This document shows, piece by piece, positions 1 to 13,143 of a DNA stretch of 64,000 nucleotides. The translations under genes and the position numbers were made by a program. Every line of letters starts with the position of its first letter. The first letter of the stretch is position 1. This DNA comes from Schistocephalus solidus (lineage: Eukaryota > Platyhelminthes > Cestoda > Diphyllobothriidea > Diphyllobothriidae). The stretch covers positions 62,001 through 126,000 of the forward strand of contig WEDG01001316.1 of NCBI GenBank assembly GCA_017591395.1, written 5' to 3'. The notes under the pieces are model-generated. The model ran no database searches. It was not told the origin of the DNA and saw only the letters and a program-made list of their open reading frames with translations.

Positions 1-951
1 AGCATGCAGGTCCTCCAGTTTCTCGGTTATTTGGTTGCTGAAATCAAAAAAGTGAGCAGACAAATTTTATAAAATAGTATTTAACTTACCTGGCGGCCTC
101 TTACCTTGGGGCCTTCGTCGGGGTTTCAGTCGGAGCCTCATCTGGGAGATGACGAGGTGGTGATCTGTCCAACCATCTGCATCGCGGATCGCCTTGGTTA
201 CCAGCACGTCCTGTTGATCTCGCCTCCGTACGAGAACATAGTCCAGCAGATGCCAGCGCCGCGACCGAGGGTGCATCCACGTGGCCTTCTCCCGCGTCGG
301 AAGGTGGAAGAAGGTGTTGGTCAGCAGGACACGGTGTTCCGCACACGTGCACAGAAGAAGAAGAAGGCCGTTATCGTTACAGCTACCGAGACCGTGGGAA
401 CCCAGCACTCCCGGCCAGGCAGCATGGTCCGCCCCGACGCGGGCGTTGATGTCACCAAGGACAATTAACTTGTCCACCTTCGACACAGTCGCCAGCAGGG
501 CGTTCAGGTCCTCGTAGAATTTGTTCTTCGCCTTATCAGAGCTCGTCATTGGGGGAGCGTAGGCGCTGATGATAGTGGCGAACTGGTCTCACCGAAGAGG
601 CAGGCGGAGGCTCATCAGATAATCATTGAAACCCTGCGGCAGACAGGGCAGACGTCCCACGATGTCGTTCCGGATGGCAAAGGCAACACCAGCGTCGCGT
701 CGCTCTGCCTTTGGCCGGCCGCTCCAGAAGAAGGTGTAGCCAGCAAATACCTCCTCCAGTTGACCCTGCTCAAAGAATCGGGTCGCGCTGAGAGCAGCAA
801 TGTCCATCTTGTAGCGCGCCAGTTCCCGAGCGACTATCGCCATCCTCCGTTCCGGCCGGTTGCTTATAGGATTGTCTAAAAGGGAACGAACATTCCAGGC
901 TGCTAATGTGAGTGGACTCACCGAGCAGCCTGGAGGGTATGGCGAGGGGGA
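1..951 (-). pseudogene. LINE APE-type endonuclease, 5' part of ORF2, broken
   Basis: Apurinic-type endonuclease/exonuclease/phosphatase domain of a non-LTR retrotransposon, which nicks target DNA for reverse transcription. Read from 951 leftwards, the frame shows LAAWNVRSLLDN (domain start), then RRDAGVAFAIRNDIVG, then [12 protein letters not shown] (the G-D-x-N-x-R metal/phosphate motif) and finally [11 protein letters not shown]...DGWTDHHLV (the D-x-V and S/T-D-H end of the domain). The same single frame runs through two nonsense codons, TGA at 589-591 and TAA at 67-69, and the LINE-like reading continues to base 1, so the element goes on beyond the window and no frameshift is needed. The reverse transcriptase would lie to the left. 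It resembles the 'craniofacial development protein 2-like' LINE proteins of pseudophyllidean tapeworms (from memory of the family). The true start is unclear; the frame is open from 951. Confidence 0.88.
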
Positions 952-1450
952 TTATGACGGGGGCATTGTTGTTTGTTTGAGTTTTAAGACCGCGTATTTT
1001 GCGATCTGCGAACCTCGGCCGGCTGCAGAAGACGTGATACCCAGCATTTGTTTAGGGCACCTTTTCTAGCCCCTTTCTCCGCGAGGAGGCAAGCAGTGCT
1101 GTCCCTAAATAGGGCTGCTCGGACATCACAGACGGCTGCCGAACTCCACTCTGTGTCATGGTTTTGTTTTAGAGGGAGACCGACCCGAGTTATCTTGGGC
1201 CACCTACGTGGTTGCTGTCGCCCCCACCGTAGGACTTTTTGAGAGGGAGAGGTGGGAAGTTCGGGAGTCAGACATACCGGGTGTGGAGGCACACACAACA
1301 CCGGAGACCCTCACGTGGTTTAGCCCGCCGGTCGTGACGGTTGCCCGGGGTGTGGCCACTGGGAAGAACCCAATTTCGAGGAGCCACAGGTGAGAGTTGG
1401 GTACCAGTTAGAGGCGGCCACAGGAGCATTCACCACCTGTACGAGACAAA
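952..1450 (-). mobile_element. probable 5' leader of the LINE
   Basis: GC-rich stretch directly upstream of the minus-strand endonuclease frame, clearly richer than the AT-rich DNA that starts near 1,460. No coding frame is convincing here. I infer that it is the 5' untranslated region of the LINE. The outer boundary is estimated from the composition change only; no target-site duplication was identified. Confidence 0.45.
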
Positions 1451-4400
1451 TGGAGTGACCAAATGCTATCTGTGTGGTGCTACCCCTAACTAGTATCCCT
1501 ACACCCCACCTTTATCTAATTACATTCTGATAACATGAACAGCTAAGTTTTTCCTTACCTAAAAGTCATAAAATTTCAACGCTAAAATAAACAAACAGGA
1601 GAGTATGTTCGCTGCCATAGCCACTAAAGCGAGATAATTAATGTGATAATTTTAGTTTTCTGTAGGAGTAATGGTAGCTTTTATAAATACTGTGGCTGAC
1701 ATTGCAAGTTAGCCTACATTTAACCGGCATAGTAGTTACAGATACTGCTTAATTAGACAATAATGTGCCGCTGGCTTCTGACCTGAGAACTTCTGGTGCG
1801 TGTAGATGATATTCATTATCATAATGTCAACGGCCGACCTGTGACTCCCCTAATTATTAAACAACATGGAACCAGCTCTTTTTAGTGAATTCGTTTTATA
1901 ACTTAAGTAACATTTTTTTCGTGAATGTGAGCCTGCTGATGAGAAGACTGTAAATATCTTCATCGCATTTATTCTCCTTATTAGCGACTCAGAACGGGCT
2001 GAATCCCAACGACGCGCCTACAATCTACAATAACTGTAAAGACAGAAAAGAATGGATGGCAACTGAAGTCACCTAGATGGCCTGTGAGCAACTGCCATTG
2101 TTCGGTTTTATCAAACAGTCCAATGCTTATCTTCTTATTTTCTCCGCTGATATTTCATTGCATTTTATCATCTTTCAATCTGCTCTAACGCGACTTAAAG
2201 CAACATCTGAATTTACTTTATACCTAACATACCTAGACAGGCTGTACAAAGATTTCTCCGCAGTCTACCTTGCCAACTATCATAAGCACACTTTTTATTG
2301 CGAGTAGCCAATGACCGAGTGTTTGGTTTAGGCACTAGAGTAGTCGAGATAAGTCTTCCTTCAACTCTGCTAACCAGCTTATTCAGTCACAGTGGTCCTA
2401 ATGCATAACCCAAACTTTCAATATTTTCATTCATCTCAACAATGTTGTCTTTAACTTTATACCCACTTATGCTTCAATTCTTGCCCTAAAATAGTGCGTG
2501 ATTGATAGGCAAACAACCAGAGCTATGACACAGTAAAGCAACGGACTACGACAAGGATGCTGACGACACTGATTCCAATTCACAAATCACGCAGGTTCTT
2601 AGGATGTTTTTGTAATCCCTGATTACAAAGAAATACCCACTTTAGAAAGATACATCTCAAAGGAGCAATAGACATTGATACCTGACCCAGTTTAAAGCTT
2701 CATAAATTTGGGTACCCATGCAGTTCGTTCAAAACTGGCCGAAGTCTTAGTGTAAAAATCAACTGAAATCCGAATTTCCTGTCAGGGAGCCCAACGCAAC
2801 GAGGGAATCCGGGACGAGTTTGATGTGACCGAGTGTTAGCGTGGATGGCAAGTGCCACTTTCCGCATAACCACTGGCATTTTTTGAAATATCTCCAGCTG
2901 TTGGCTCTCTCTCCGTCGTTGGCACCCATCTATGGACCTCCTCCGCAATTATCGACAACGCTATACTCCTCAAGGGTTGTTACGCAGGAATAATTGCATC
3001 ATTCCGAACGCCAGGCGGATCGTTAGTATGTTTTACTTGGCTCTCATATTTTTAAATATCCTTTTACCAATGAACTTGTTTCATATCGGTAGTATACCTT
3101 TTAGATACTATGAAGCTCTTTTATTACGGTGTTTGTTCACGTGTGCTTGATAGCGTATTTGCCTGTTCCATTCAACGTATTTTAGAGAGGAAATGACCCA
3201 GGGTGCTTTTTAAAAACTCTATGCGTATCCTTCCCAACGTGCCCGGCCACTGGAATTGTGAAATTTGCATTAATGCACTCTTAGATGTCAGGAATTGCCA
3301 ACCACGCGGACGATATTATGCATCACTTTTATTCCGCAGCCTGAACGAGATAGACCTCTTGAGAACCAGTCATCGTGATGCTGCTTGACTATTAGTTAGC
3401 TGATGCACGGACGCATTTAGCATTTTAAATCTACGAGAACGCGTCTGTTCACGTCTAGGCGACGCGTTTACCAGGCGGCGATGAAAAGATCGATGAGGAA
3501 AGCGGGCGTGTGCATTGCTGTGCACACACACCATCGGCTAGTATGTTCGCGCAGGTTGTACGGCACGTAAGAAGTACCTGGACGTAGAAATAGCGAGCAG
3601 AAAGCAGTCCCATTTTATTACTGCAAGCCGCTGTCCTCGGTGGCTTGTGGCGTAAAAGCCTATGCGCCCTGGTGGGGACAGCGGAAGACATGCACTCACA
3701 CATCATTCGTCTGCTTGCCCGCGTACTTGGTGTCGGCTTCCAAAGCCATGGGATGGGCGGAATTCCCCCCCCCCCACTTGGCGTGCACAGGGAGGTGGGT
3801 GCGTGAAAGCAGACGACATACGTGGCCGATGTTTGAATAGTGAAAGACTGACCAGCGTCTTTAGCAGAAGTTTTTAACTAGTCATTTGAATGAACATTCT
3901 ACGATGGGTTGCATTAAGGCCTACCACTAAATTTCCACTTCCAGAGGGCGCAGAACTCGAGACCTTTCGTACGAGTTATTTATTGCTAGGTTTTTTAGAA
4001 AGGAAACTGAGTGAGCTCAAGACGATTGAATAAATAATAATAATAATAAAAATAATAATAAGAGTGCACTATCATAAGCCGGTGCCCATCGGAAGAATTC
4101 ATGATGCCCACGCCATGGGTTTGATTCTCCCTATTCTGTAGAATTAATGGGACAGCTACCTTACAACGTCTTATTAGGATTTAAGAAACAAGGCCAAATA
4201 AAAATTCTATGCATTTGTAACGAGTCAACTACTTTTTCTAGGTTCCTAACCAGATTTTTCTCACACAATTATCCTTTGGCTAATTTCCTTGTTTTAAAAA
4301 GTATTGGATAGTGATAGTTTGTATGGATCCCCAGCATGATAGAGGAATAAGAACGTCCCGAAATGCAGGTGACTTTTGTTTCCCGTAGATTGGGCTACCT

Positions 4401-5090
4401 CGACCTACCGAGCCGACTCTCTTTTAAAAAGATAATCCAACAGTTCCCAGGGTGTCTAAGCAGAGAGGTTAAGTAAAGACTGTCAGGTAGGCACGAATAA
4501 CCATGTATACGCAAAGGAAACCTTTCAGGTAAGCACAGAGTATCACAGAACTGTCATAAGTTCTCAGGTTCAGCCTGAAAGTCACAGTACAGACAGCAGC
4601 AATACGGCCGCGATGCTCAGCCCTCTATGAACAAAATATACAGGGCCAAACAGTTTGCAGTGATTGCAGCTCGGAGTTAATTTTACGAAAGTACCTACTC
4701 TATCGGCCGAAAACTTGGCACCGGCTTAAATGCAGGATTGGATAACAACGAAGAAAAAGGAGCCTGAACTAACCATCTGTTCTTTATCAGCCACCGTGCA
4801 CCAGCCGTACCCAACTTTAAGGCTAGTGACCTGGAATTCGAACTCGGGCTCCTGATCATTCAGCGATAAGTGGTCAGAAATATAAATTGTGGCAGAATAG
4901 AGCTCAGAGATTAGTTTATAGGATATGGTCGTCCCATCGCACCTCGGGGCTCAAAATAGAACCCTAACAGGCAGCCACACAGTGACCAATAATATGTACA
5001 GGAACCAAAGACACAATGAAAGGAACACGTCCCGGAACCTGATCCGTGAATGCCCTTCCACCAGAGATAATATTCTGGTCACGATCGAAG
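1451..5090. other. intergenic, no gene recognised
   Basis: AT-rich sequence without a supported exon. It holds a short AAT/AAAT microsatellite near 4,031-4,062 and a less AT-rich block around 2,700-2,950 with an 82-codon minus-strand frame that I cannot tie to any family. A degenerate box-B-like motif (minus strand, near 4,828-4,845) suggests more tRNA-derived SINE debris. Confidence 0.5.
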
Positions 5091-5094
5091 AAAG

Positions 5095-5325
5095 GCCGGC
5101 CTGTGGCTCGATGGTAACGTGTTGAACTGCTTAACACTCAATGATTGAAGAACCCGGGTTCGATGCAAAGTTTAATAAAATCTGGGGTCATGCAGGATTG
5201 AAAATGGCTGCCCCAGTCTTCCTTTAGATTCTCGAGATCCGTTTCCTGCGCACTCACTGATTGCTATGCGATTGCCTGTGAGGGCTCTAACCTGAGCCCC
5301 AGAACAGAATAAGCACTTCTCGTTA
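5095..5325 (+). repeat. decayed tRNA-headed SINE relic
   Basis: The left part reads like a tRNA promoter: a box-A-like GCCTGTGGCTCGATGG near 5,099 and a box-B-like GGGTTCGATGC near 5,156. Further right, GCGATTGCCTGTGAGGGCTC followed by 'taacctgagcccca' (5,270-5,302) matches the tail of the ribozyme-bearing units at 28.3-29.4 kb. The hammerhead part between head and tail is not recognisable. I read this as an old, rearranged member of the same SINE-like family. Confidence 0.55.
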
Positions 5326-7620
5326 TCTGATAGGTGAGTGCCTTTACCTCATTAACGCCACATAACTTTCTCCGAGTACCGATGATTCGTGAGATGTCAT
5401 AAAGATTTCAACTTGTCAATATCAAACGAACTACTCACTCTAATTCGTAGGCTTATTCAGGTACCAGCGTGCCAGAATACAAAAATAGTCAGACGCGAAT
5501 TTAATGTAACCCGAGTATGCTGGTTATCTGCATGCAAAGTAGCTAAGGGGCATTTTCGAGGAACCTCTTTGTACGGACAAGATTTGTTGTACGTTCTGAA
5601 ATTATCTCCTCTCGAGGTCATCATTCTGAAATTAAGAAGGGCCATACTGTCTCCTTACCGATGCTGCGTGAAATTCTTCGCCATTTTTTGAAAAATTTGA
5701 AACCCAGATAATATTTGTGACGAGGTCTCAGACACTGAAGACAGAACTGTTCCAAATAAGCGTTTTTATCCGAAAATATTGAACTGGAGGAAAATTATTT
5801 TCTCCTCTTTTTGTGGTCACTTGTTAGGCTCTCGCCTGGAACAACTTCGTCATGGTAAGAACTACATTTTTTAACTTGTTCTGCATGATGACCACGCTTT
5901 AGGACACAGGTTAGAGTCGCCTTGTTCTGGATTGAACGTGCAGTTTACCGGTGGTGCGAAATTTCAGCTAGTTCTTACGTAAAGAGCGAAATAACGTTGA
6001 AAAGGAGGATTAAACTAAGGTTAAGTATCACAAATGCTGCTTTTAACGCGTACCTTTCCCTCCAGAAATAAAGACCGATGGTACGCAGAGTGTCGCAACA
6101 ACCTTATTTATTCTAGTCGCCTCCGCTCTGTAGTGTAAGTATTTATAAAGTTGAGATTGAATGTCGCAGTAGGGGAACAGATGCAGCCAGAAAACATTTG
6201 GCGCAAAAGAGAATCAAAGTGCTGTCTCTCCTTTCAGGCCATTCGCTCGAATCCTGGACCCCGGTCAAAAGTCTATCCATTCCACACATTAGGCGATAGT
6301 GCTGTCCACACCGCTGGGCTTGGTGACTCTCCCGTTGGGAGATAAAACTCCCATGTACTTGTGCTTGACAGTTGTCTTCATCAGATGTCTGAGACCAGGT
6401 GTTGACCCTAATTCCCCATTCACCATGTTTCGGCAAATGATAAGAACTTATCCGCATCATTTAAGTGAGAAGGCAGTATGAATGCTACTGTTATAGGCAC
6501 ATTATAAATCCTGAATTAGAATAATCACCTCCAAATTAGAAGGAAAACAACTTGTGACCCTGATTAAGGGCGTTACATTATGTAATCCTCAAAGTAAATA
6601 TGTTTATGTACTAAAAAGAATCATTCATGGCAGCCTTGGTAACATTGTTAAGACAACCAATACCAGAGCTCTGTCAGGAAACTGGCTTTTATTTGTAACA
6701 AAACTCCTTTCTGTAATTCTGTTACGGAGATGCGAGATCCTGAGACCTCACAATTCATTAGTGCGGTTATTCTCCAGTAAAATGCACACCGAAGTCATAA
6801 TTCTTCCCTTAACTAGCATATGAAAAGTGAGACTTTCTGGGAAAGACCAAAAGCATAAAATTAGCTTTAAAGGCGTTGAAGTGATTAACTCCGCTTATCT
6901 TTCCGTCCAACTTCCGATCCAGAGGATCAAGCGGTGAAATAACAAGCTCAACACAATTACCACTTTATTTTTTTTCTTGGAAGATAGTAATAGGGTGAAC
7001 AGGCGAAAAAAGTGCTGGAAACTAGGAAAAACAGTCATCGAGTGTCAACTACCACCCGAAGGCGCATTGAGTAATCGCGTGCTGGGATCAATTGATAAGA
7101 GGGGCACTTAAGCATCAGAACCTTCCCATACTGCAGAAGACGGATAACCCAGTAAAAACGATAGACAAAAATATGCACACCCACGCGAAAAAGCGGACTG
7201 CGATGCGTGCTTGAGGTGCCATACACACAAGACAGGTCAGTAAGTTTGCATGCACCAAGCTGTGCAAGTTTGTGTAGGCACGTAGCACACTCAATGAACT
7301 GGAACAGTCATGGCAAGGCCACAGGCGACTCGTCACATGAAAAAGGTGCTAAACTGAATTGAAATGCAAAGGGACTCTTGGTGAGCGCGCTGCAACAGTA
7401 GACAACAGTTCACCCTTTCGTTATTGTCATCACCGATAGAAACAAGACCCACCACCGGTCCATGAGATGATCATAGACGTGAATTGCAAGTGAACGTGTC
7501 CCAAACACCCTGGATCCCGATGACAAAAGCAATACAGACGACCGAATGTGGAACTGAATGCAGTGCTTGACAAGGTCAAGGAGCTCGCTAGCGTTTACCG
7601 CACATTACCTGCATTTAGTA
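5326..7620. other. intergenic, no gene recognised
   Basis: No supported exon. Moderately GC-rich islands at about 6,140-6,480 and 7,020-7,560 carry open frames on both strands with no splice or family support. They look like fragments of dispersed repeats, but no second copy in this window proves it. Confidence 0.4.
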
Positions 7621-7629
7621 TACCATAAA

Positions 7630-7965
7630 AAATGTCGAACATGGGGTGGGGGCGTAGTGACAGGTGTAGGTGCAGGCTCATGCCACACCAGTCCCTTTTT
7701 GTCATTCATCGCTCTCTCCCACTCCGTGGGCTCTGATTCGGGCGTGGTGGCACATTCAGTAGCATCTCCGGCCCTGGCCCCGACCTCCGGTCTTATTGAC
7801 TATGTCTTGAAATCGGGCACGAGGCGGGTAAGGGAAGTCAGAGTGCCGTCGATACTGTCCAAGTCTACTATCACTCAAGACTTATTCACGCGCTAGTCGA
7901 TGACCCTGAACCAACCTGCTGTGGAGCATACAGTGGACATCGTCGAAATCAACGGTTGAGCCTGC
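7630..7965 (+). repeat. dispersed repeat, copy 1
   Basis: Shares an ordered series of blocks with 43,490-43,790 on the same strand: GTGCAGGCTCATGCC, then a CTCTCCCAC block, then CTCCGGTCT followed by TTGACTRTGTCTTGA, then CAAGTCTACTAT, and finally GTGGACATCGTCG. The copies differ by many substitutions and indels, so this is an old dispersed family. The 112-codon open frame across it is not shared and is not taken as a gene. Confidence 0.7.
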
Positions 7966-8699
7966 ACCTTATTCCACACATCTCATATTTCCTTCAAAGT
8001 ATCTCAGACTTTACGTAAGTGCGAGGGCAATGAAGGTATTGCAGTGTGGCCACCAGTTCTTAGTTGGGACTAAATTATTCCGTCACTAGTAAACATTCCG
8101 AACTAAACTTTCTATCGCATCCTGATAGCTTTAATGGGTATTTGATCGTTTCTAATCTGGATACTTAACGCAAAAGTTCCGGTTTAAATCGACCCAATCC
8201 CTCCTCCTCTTTCATATACCGTGACCAGCTCTAGCCAACTCGACTGGAATTAGGATTCGGCACGATTGCTAGAATGACATAAAACCTCCGCCTCTGACTT
8301 GTTCTGTGTGCACACATGCATCCACATGATAGTTCGCTTGTCATTATCCATGATGGCAAAGTTGATGCATAAGTAATGTGTGCCTTTAGTATATACGCAA
8401 ATGACGAAACATGTGCATACGGTAACAGAATATGCGGCTAGAGTGTGAGCAAAGCAGACGTATATGGCAAGTTGCGGTCATAGATTCAGGCATTGGTTAT
8501 TCAAGCCCAGTGCAGTGAATTCTCAGATGGTCGATAAGACTGTTATGCGGCTGAACACGCGGTCACGACGGAGAAAAGTTGGCGCTGAGTCTATAGTACA
8601 AGCGTTTGTTCTACATTTCAGAGCGATGCCCGCCTGCGGTGACTACGAAGGATTCCAACCAGGGTGCACTGAGTGGGAAAGGCAGAATTAAAGAGGACG

Positions 8700-9385
8700 C
8701 TCTCTCACCACAGTAAGCTTTGTTCAAATAACGTTTTCCTGATTGACTTTAAATTGAAAAACCTTCGAGGTGTGAAGCTTTGCTCCTCGACATTTGGTAA
8801 CTTCGAAGTAATCTGAACGCAAATTTCTGATGAGTAGGCTTGGCAGTCCTTCGTATATTTTGCGATGGCCCACTCCACGGCACCAAAACGCTACTTGTCT
8901 GGTGGAGGTATCTGTGCACATTCGATACTGATGTAACTAGGGCCGATATCTATTCCATCTGCGACTGCTAGGTGCGGAGGACGTGCGATCTTCTCCTTCG
9001 CAGCACTAATAATATATGAGACCTTTGCTCGGTTGAGAAGGAGCCTCATGGTAGTGTGGTGGTGGTTGGGAATATCAAGGAAAGAAGTCAACATCTTGCC
9101 AAAGTCAACTCTGCTGATGACGGCCACATCAACATCGCGACGTAGTTGGTTGTGCTCGATGCCTCAGATTAAGGTGCAACTGGCACCTTCCTCAGTAAGC
9201 AGATTGTGTCGGTAGAAACTGCTTTTGCTAGCTTCGTTTGTCCCCATACTGAGGTGATCTGAGTCCTGTGTCACTAGCAGGCTCATGTAAAAGATAGCTG
9301 ATGTTCCAACTCGCCAGAGTGATTGAGGTTATCCTTGTGCGTCTGCAGTGAGGGCAGGCGGTGGGTTGTTTTTTCGGTAAGAATG
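8700..9385 (-). pseudogene. second, strongly decayed LINE endonuclease fragment
   Basis: Reading leftwards from about 9,385, a frame gives TLASWNISYLL, equivalent to the domain start TLAAWNVRSLL of the LINE at the left edge. After about 200 bases, LRRDVDVAVISRVDFGKML aligns with the RRDAGVAFAIRNDIVGRL block, followed by TMRLLLNRAKVSYIISA matching the next conserved stretch. The G-D-x-N-x-R motif was not found. Stops and a frame change interrupt the sequence. A further open frame (VEWAIAKYTKDCQAYSSEI and on) lies at 8,700-8,880 but does not match the expected continuation, so the element is rearranged or belongs to another subfamily. It is non-functional as written. Confidence 0.6.
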
Positions 9386-9417
9386 TTGAGCAAACCTTTA
9401 ATGTTGATGAACTGAGA

Positions 9418-9980
9418 TCAGATCAGAGATGACGTGTTTCCCAGCCTTTGGTTAAAACACATATTTTGTGCCTCTACTCGCGGGGAGGCTAAGAGTGTTT
9501 CCCAGGCAACTGCTGAATTTCCCTGCGAATCATGATTTTGATTTTGTTTGGAATATAACCCGAAATATGTGGACCACCTGAAGGATTGAATGTCGCTCTT
9601 TCCACAAATGGTTATAATTTTGGTGTGAGTGGTGGGAGGCGAAAGATAAGTCTGAATAACCACTAAGTCTTTTGCCTGCTTTTGCGACAACGCAGCTTGT
9701 CCATCTTTTGTGACCCGATGGGCCGACAGACACATAGCTTGACCGTATTCGGCCAACGTTCCTCAACTGTCATAATCTCGATTAGCCCTCCACTAGAAGG
9801 GCTTTCAGGCGTCGGGTGGCAACGCAAAGCCTGTTTTTCTTCGAGTTGCACATGATCACCTAACATTTTAGATTTTATTTGAAAACTCCTGCCAAAAAAC
9901 TGTTTCTGAATTTTGTCTTTGCCTACAAAGTCACCAAAACATAGAGCCTTACCTAAAGGCACGGAAATATTCGATTTCAA
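9418..9980 (-). other. two overlapping coding-like minus frames, identity unknown
   Basis: A frame from 9,980 to 9,663 and another from 9,756 to 9,418 both have coding-like amino-acid composition, and they overlap with a frame shift near 9,755. A good donor-like site (CTTTAG followed by GTAAGG) lies at 9,953/9,952. I recognise no domain. The block lies directly upstream of the decayed LINE endonuclease, so it may be a LINE leader or ORF1 relic. It could also be a degenerated exon of the candidate minus-strand gene to its right. Low confidence. Confidence 0.3.
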
Positions 9981-10334
9981 TCTTTGCCTCCTAAAACGTT
10001 TTCAGGTGGAGATTTAAGTGGCTACAGTCCGATTAACAACTTATAAACTATAGAGCTCTCCTTATTGGTTTAAAAAAACCTGGAATCTAAATCATCCAAC
10101 TGATTTCAAATTCAAACCTTATGCTTCGGGTCAGATAATGAAAATACACAGGATACTTTTTACAGTAGTTTGCTTCCTTTCCTCTTTGGTTTGGATACCA
10201 GCCTGTTCACCTGATTGTCTCGTGAAGACAGTTTTAGAAACACCCCTATCTAGCGTCTAATGAGGCCTGGAGGCTTTGCAGATTTCAAAGTAAAGGAAAA
10301 AGTAGAAAATAATGTCATCCAAAAGTGTACTCAC

Positions 10335-10608
10335 TTGTTCAGTTTTTCTGTTGAATTTATGGCAAATAGCTGCCGCCTGTTGATGCAATAAACGCCTGTG
10401 GGACGCGCGGAATGTAATACTTCGTGCTAGTCTTCTAAGAAGGGTTTCAGGAGACAAGGATCTGAGGGTGGTTGTAGCACATCTTCCAGTGGGAACGCCA
10501 TCCGGTTCCAGGAAAGATTCCATTTCAAGATATCGCTGGGAATCATTAGAATTTGTAGGTGAACGTTTACCGTCGTTAGATAAAACCTCCTGATGCGTCG
10601 CGTGGGTG
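10335..10608 (-). CDS. candidate internal exon, unknown protein
   Basis: Open minus-strand frame of about 91 codons bounded by good splice signals. The acceptor is a pyrimidine run followed by TTATAG (AG at 10,610-10,609), and the donor is GAACAA followed by GTGAGT (GT at 10,334-10,333). The peptide is rich in Ser, Arg and Thr, with a Ser/Leu/Arg stretch (TTLRSLSPETLLRRLARS) and a basic tail. It looks like the linker of a larger protein and I recognise no family. An alternative acceptor lies at about 10,638. The exon starts in phase 2 and ends in phase 0. No neighbouring exon with matching phase could be fixed with certainty. Confidence 0.5.
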
Positions 10609-11113
10609 CTATAAGAAAAACGATCGATCTTAGCTAACCTGTAATCATCCAATGGAGTACTAATGAAGGTGACAAAGTGTGCTCTATGATGTTACCTTGT
10701 TCTCGTTAGGATGTTACAATCGATTTCAACATTTTTAAACTAATTTATTTGTTGGACTCGAACTTGCGTTACGCAAATTTATAGCTTTTGGAATAAGACG
10801 CTTTTAACTGGCTCATGTTGCTAAAGGGGGATTAGACAAGGTAGAAACGTGCCGGAAAAATCCCAGCTATACCATCACCTTCGAAAAAGTGCGTGCAAAA
10901 ATCTAACGATGTTGTTGTTAGTAATTTTACAAATTGTTACCGGAACTCTGACCGAAGACTTTGAATTCCTAGAGGGCGCCTGTAACCCCCCAAATGAGAG
11001 GAAGCAAGTGACAGTCCGGATTTTGAACTAATATCTAAACCTTTTTTATAGGTAAATAAGGCTTAACGATCAGGAAAGTAAGTGCATTTGTCTGAAATGT
11101 TGGACTCCCTTTG

Positions 11114-11539
11114 GCAACAGTTATAGGGGGTAGGGGGCAATCAAAGGTTACTTACGCCAATCCGGAGGTGACTTCAAAGGGGTCTGTATACCGGTACCAA
11201 GATCAACAAATGGATTGACAGAGTTCTCATCGGAGGCCCAGCCATCAAATAAATTCCCAGTTTATATTCTCCCTGGCGTGGGCGATTATCATAATGACTG
11301 TGATGGAGTTATAGATTATCATAAGTGGCTGCCCATACATACAAAACGAGTCACGAGTTTAACTTCACAGCCACGACGCTACCCGCTCAAGCCAGAAGCA
11401 AGACAAGTCGGGAATTGATTTAAGCCTGCGCCTCAGTCAATCGATTTATCGATCTGGCACCAGAATACAGGGCCATGAACAGTCACCTCCGGACTGGCTT
11501 TACTTGTGTTTGATTGGCCCTACCCCCTATAACTGTTGC
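11114..11539. mobile_element. MITE-like element with about 85-bp terminal inverted repeats
   Basis: The left end starts GCAACAGTTATAGGGGGTAG at 11,114, and the right end finishes with its complement (CTACCCCCTATAACTGTTGC) at 11,539. Inside, the arms keep matching through CAATCAAA, CCGGAGGTGAC and a GT-ATACCGGTACCA-like block, to about 11,200 on the left and 11,452 on the right. The roughly 250-bp middle has no convincing coding capacity. This is the form of a non-autonomous DNA transposon or foldback element. No clear target-site duplication was seen, so the superfamily is unknown. Confidence 0.8.
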
Positions 11540-11616
11540 TTATTTTATTTCCGCTTTTACCTCTGATGGTGGACTTCGTAAGTGATTGCAAACTTATATC
11601 TCAAAACACTTCTTTT

Positions 11617-11677
11617 TGTTTCTTCTTCTTCTTCTTCTTTTTCTTCTTCTTTTCTTCTTCTTCTTCTTCTTATTTTT
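11617..11677 (+). repeat. CTT-rich microsatellite
   Basis: Imperfect TTC/CTT triplet tract. The poly-Ser and poly-Glu/Lys frames across it are artefacts of the repeat. Confidence 0.9.
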
Positions 11678-12612
11678 CTTCCTCTTGACTTGACATCTAC
11701 TTGTATGAATTGTATGATAAAAAATAGCGTCTTAATCAACTTGCACCAGAAGAACGATCCAATTCCATTATTAATATAATATATACGGTTTTAAGTACGT
11801 GATAGTTGACATTTATTGCGCAAACGAGGATACGGGAATCGAAAACATATTCACTAGTACGTTAGACTGCATAAATATGAGTCCATAAGTGCTAGCCCAT
11901 TGGTTTCCAATTGTTTTGTCAGAGATAACGTCTTCATCTACTGACGATTTTCCAAAAAATATGAAACTCAATATAAAGGAAATTTTTATAGCTTAGAAGT
12001 AAGTGCAGACTACTCGGCTCCAGATGCCCAAGGTTGGTGGGTGGTGCGTTCGTATTATATGTCGATGAACGTGTTTTGCTTAGCCTCCATCATCATATCA
12101 CTCCGCCGAAACCAGTGCCTATAGAAGGGATACGAGAGCAGAGTACTTATCTACCAAAGCATTAGAAAATTTAGCCATGTCCTTAGGAGAATTATAAAGA
12201 CAGGTACCAAATATCGGAAGGTCGGATACTTCATATGCAACCAGGAGAAGCAGCAAGTAAGATTAAGTTAGGAGTGACCGAAACAGCAAGTCCTAGTTTG
12301 CTTGCAATAATTATCCACTCATATCTCGCCAGGGCTGTGAAATCCTGAGATTAAAATGGAAGCTATCTCTCCCTTAATTAAAGAACATATCATTCTGCTG
12401 AAAAGCCGGTGCAGTGTCAAATATTAACGGGAATATTCAACCTTTTACATGATTAGCATTCACATTTGGGGCTTTTATAGATTGTATGAAGAAAGAAAGG
12501 GGTGAAAAAAGAGCATAATGCTTGATTATTTGGTCAGCTGTTTGTAATATTGATGAACCAAGCACCTGATTTGTTTAAGATATTGTCTTATCAGTGATCG
12601 CCGTTAATCATG

Positions 12613-13143
<531 letters not shown>

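Noticed and set aside
1930..1960. CTGATGAG on the plus strand as a hammerhead core.
   Set aside because: No GAAA at a workable distance and no pairing stems. Other isolated CTGATGA words (8,830; 9,112; 23,544; 30,546; 49,152) fail the same test.
7558..7896. 112-codon plus-strand ORF as a gene.
   Set aside because: It lies in a dispersed repeat whose other copy at 43.5 kb does not keep the frame.
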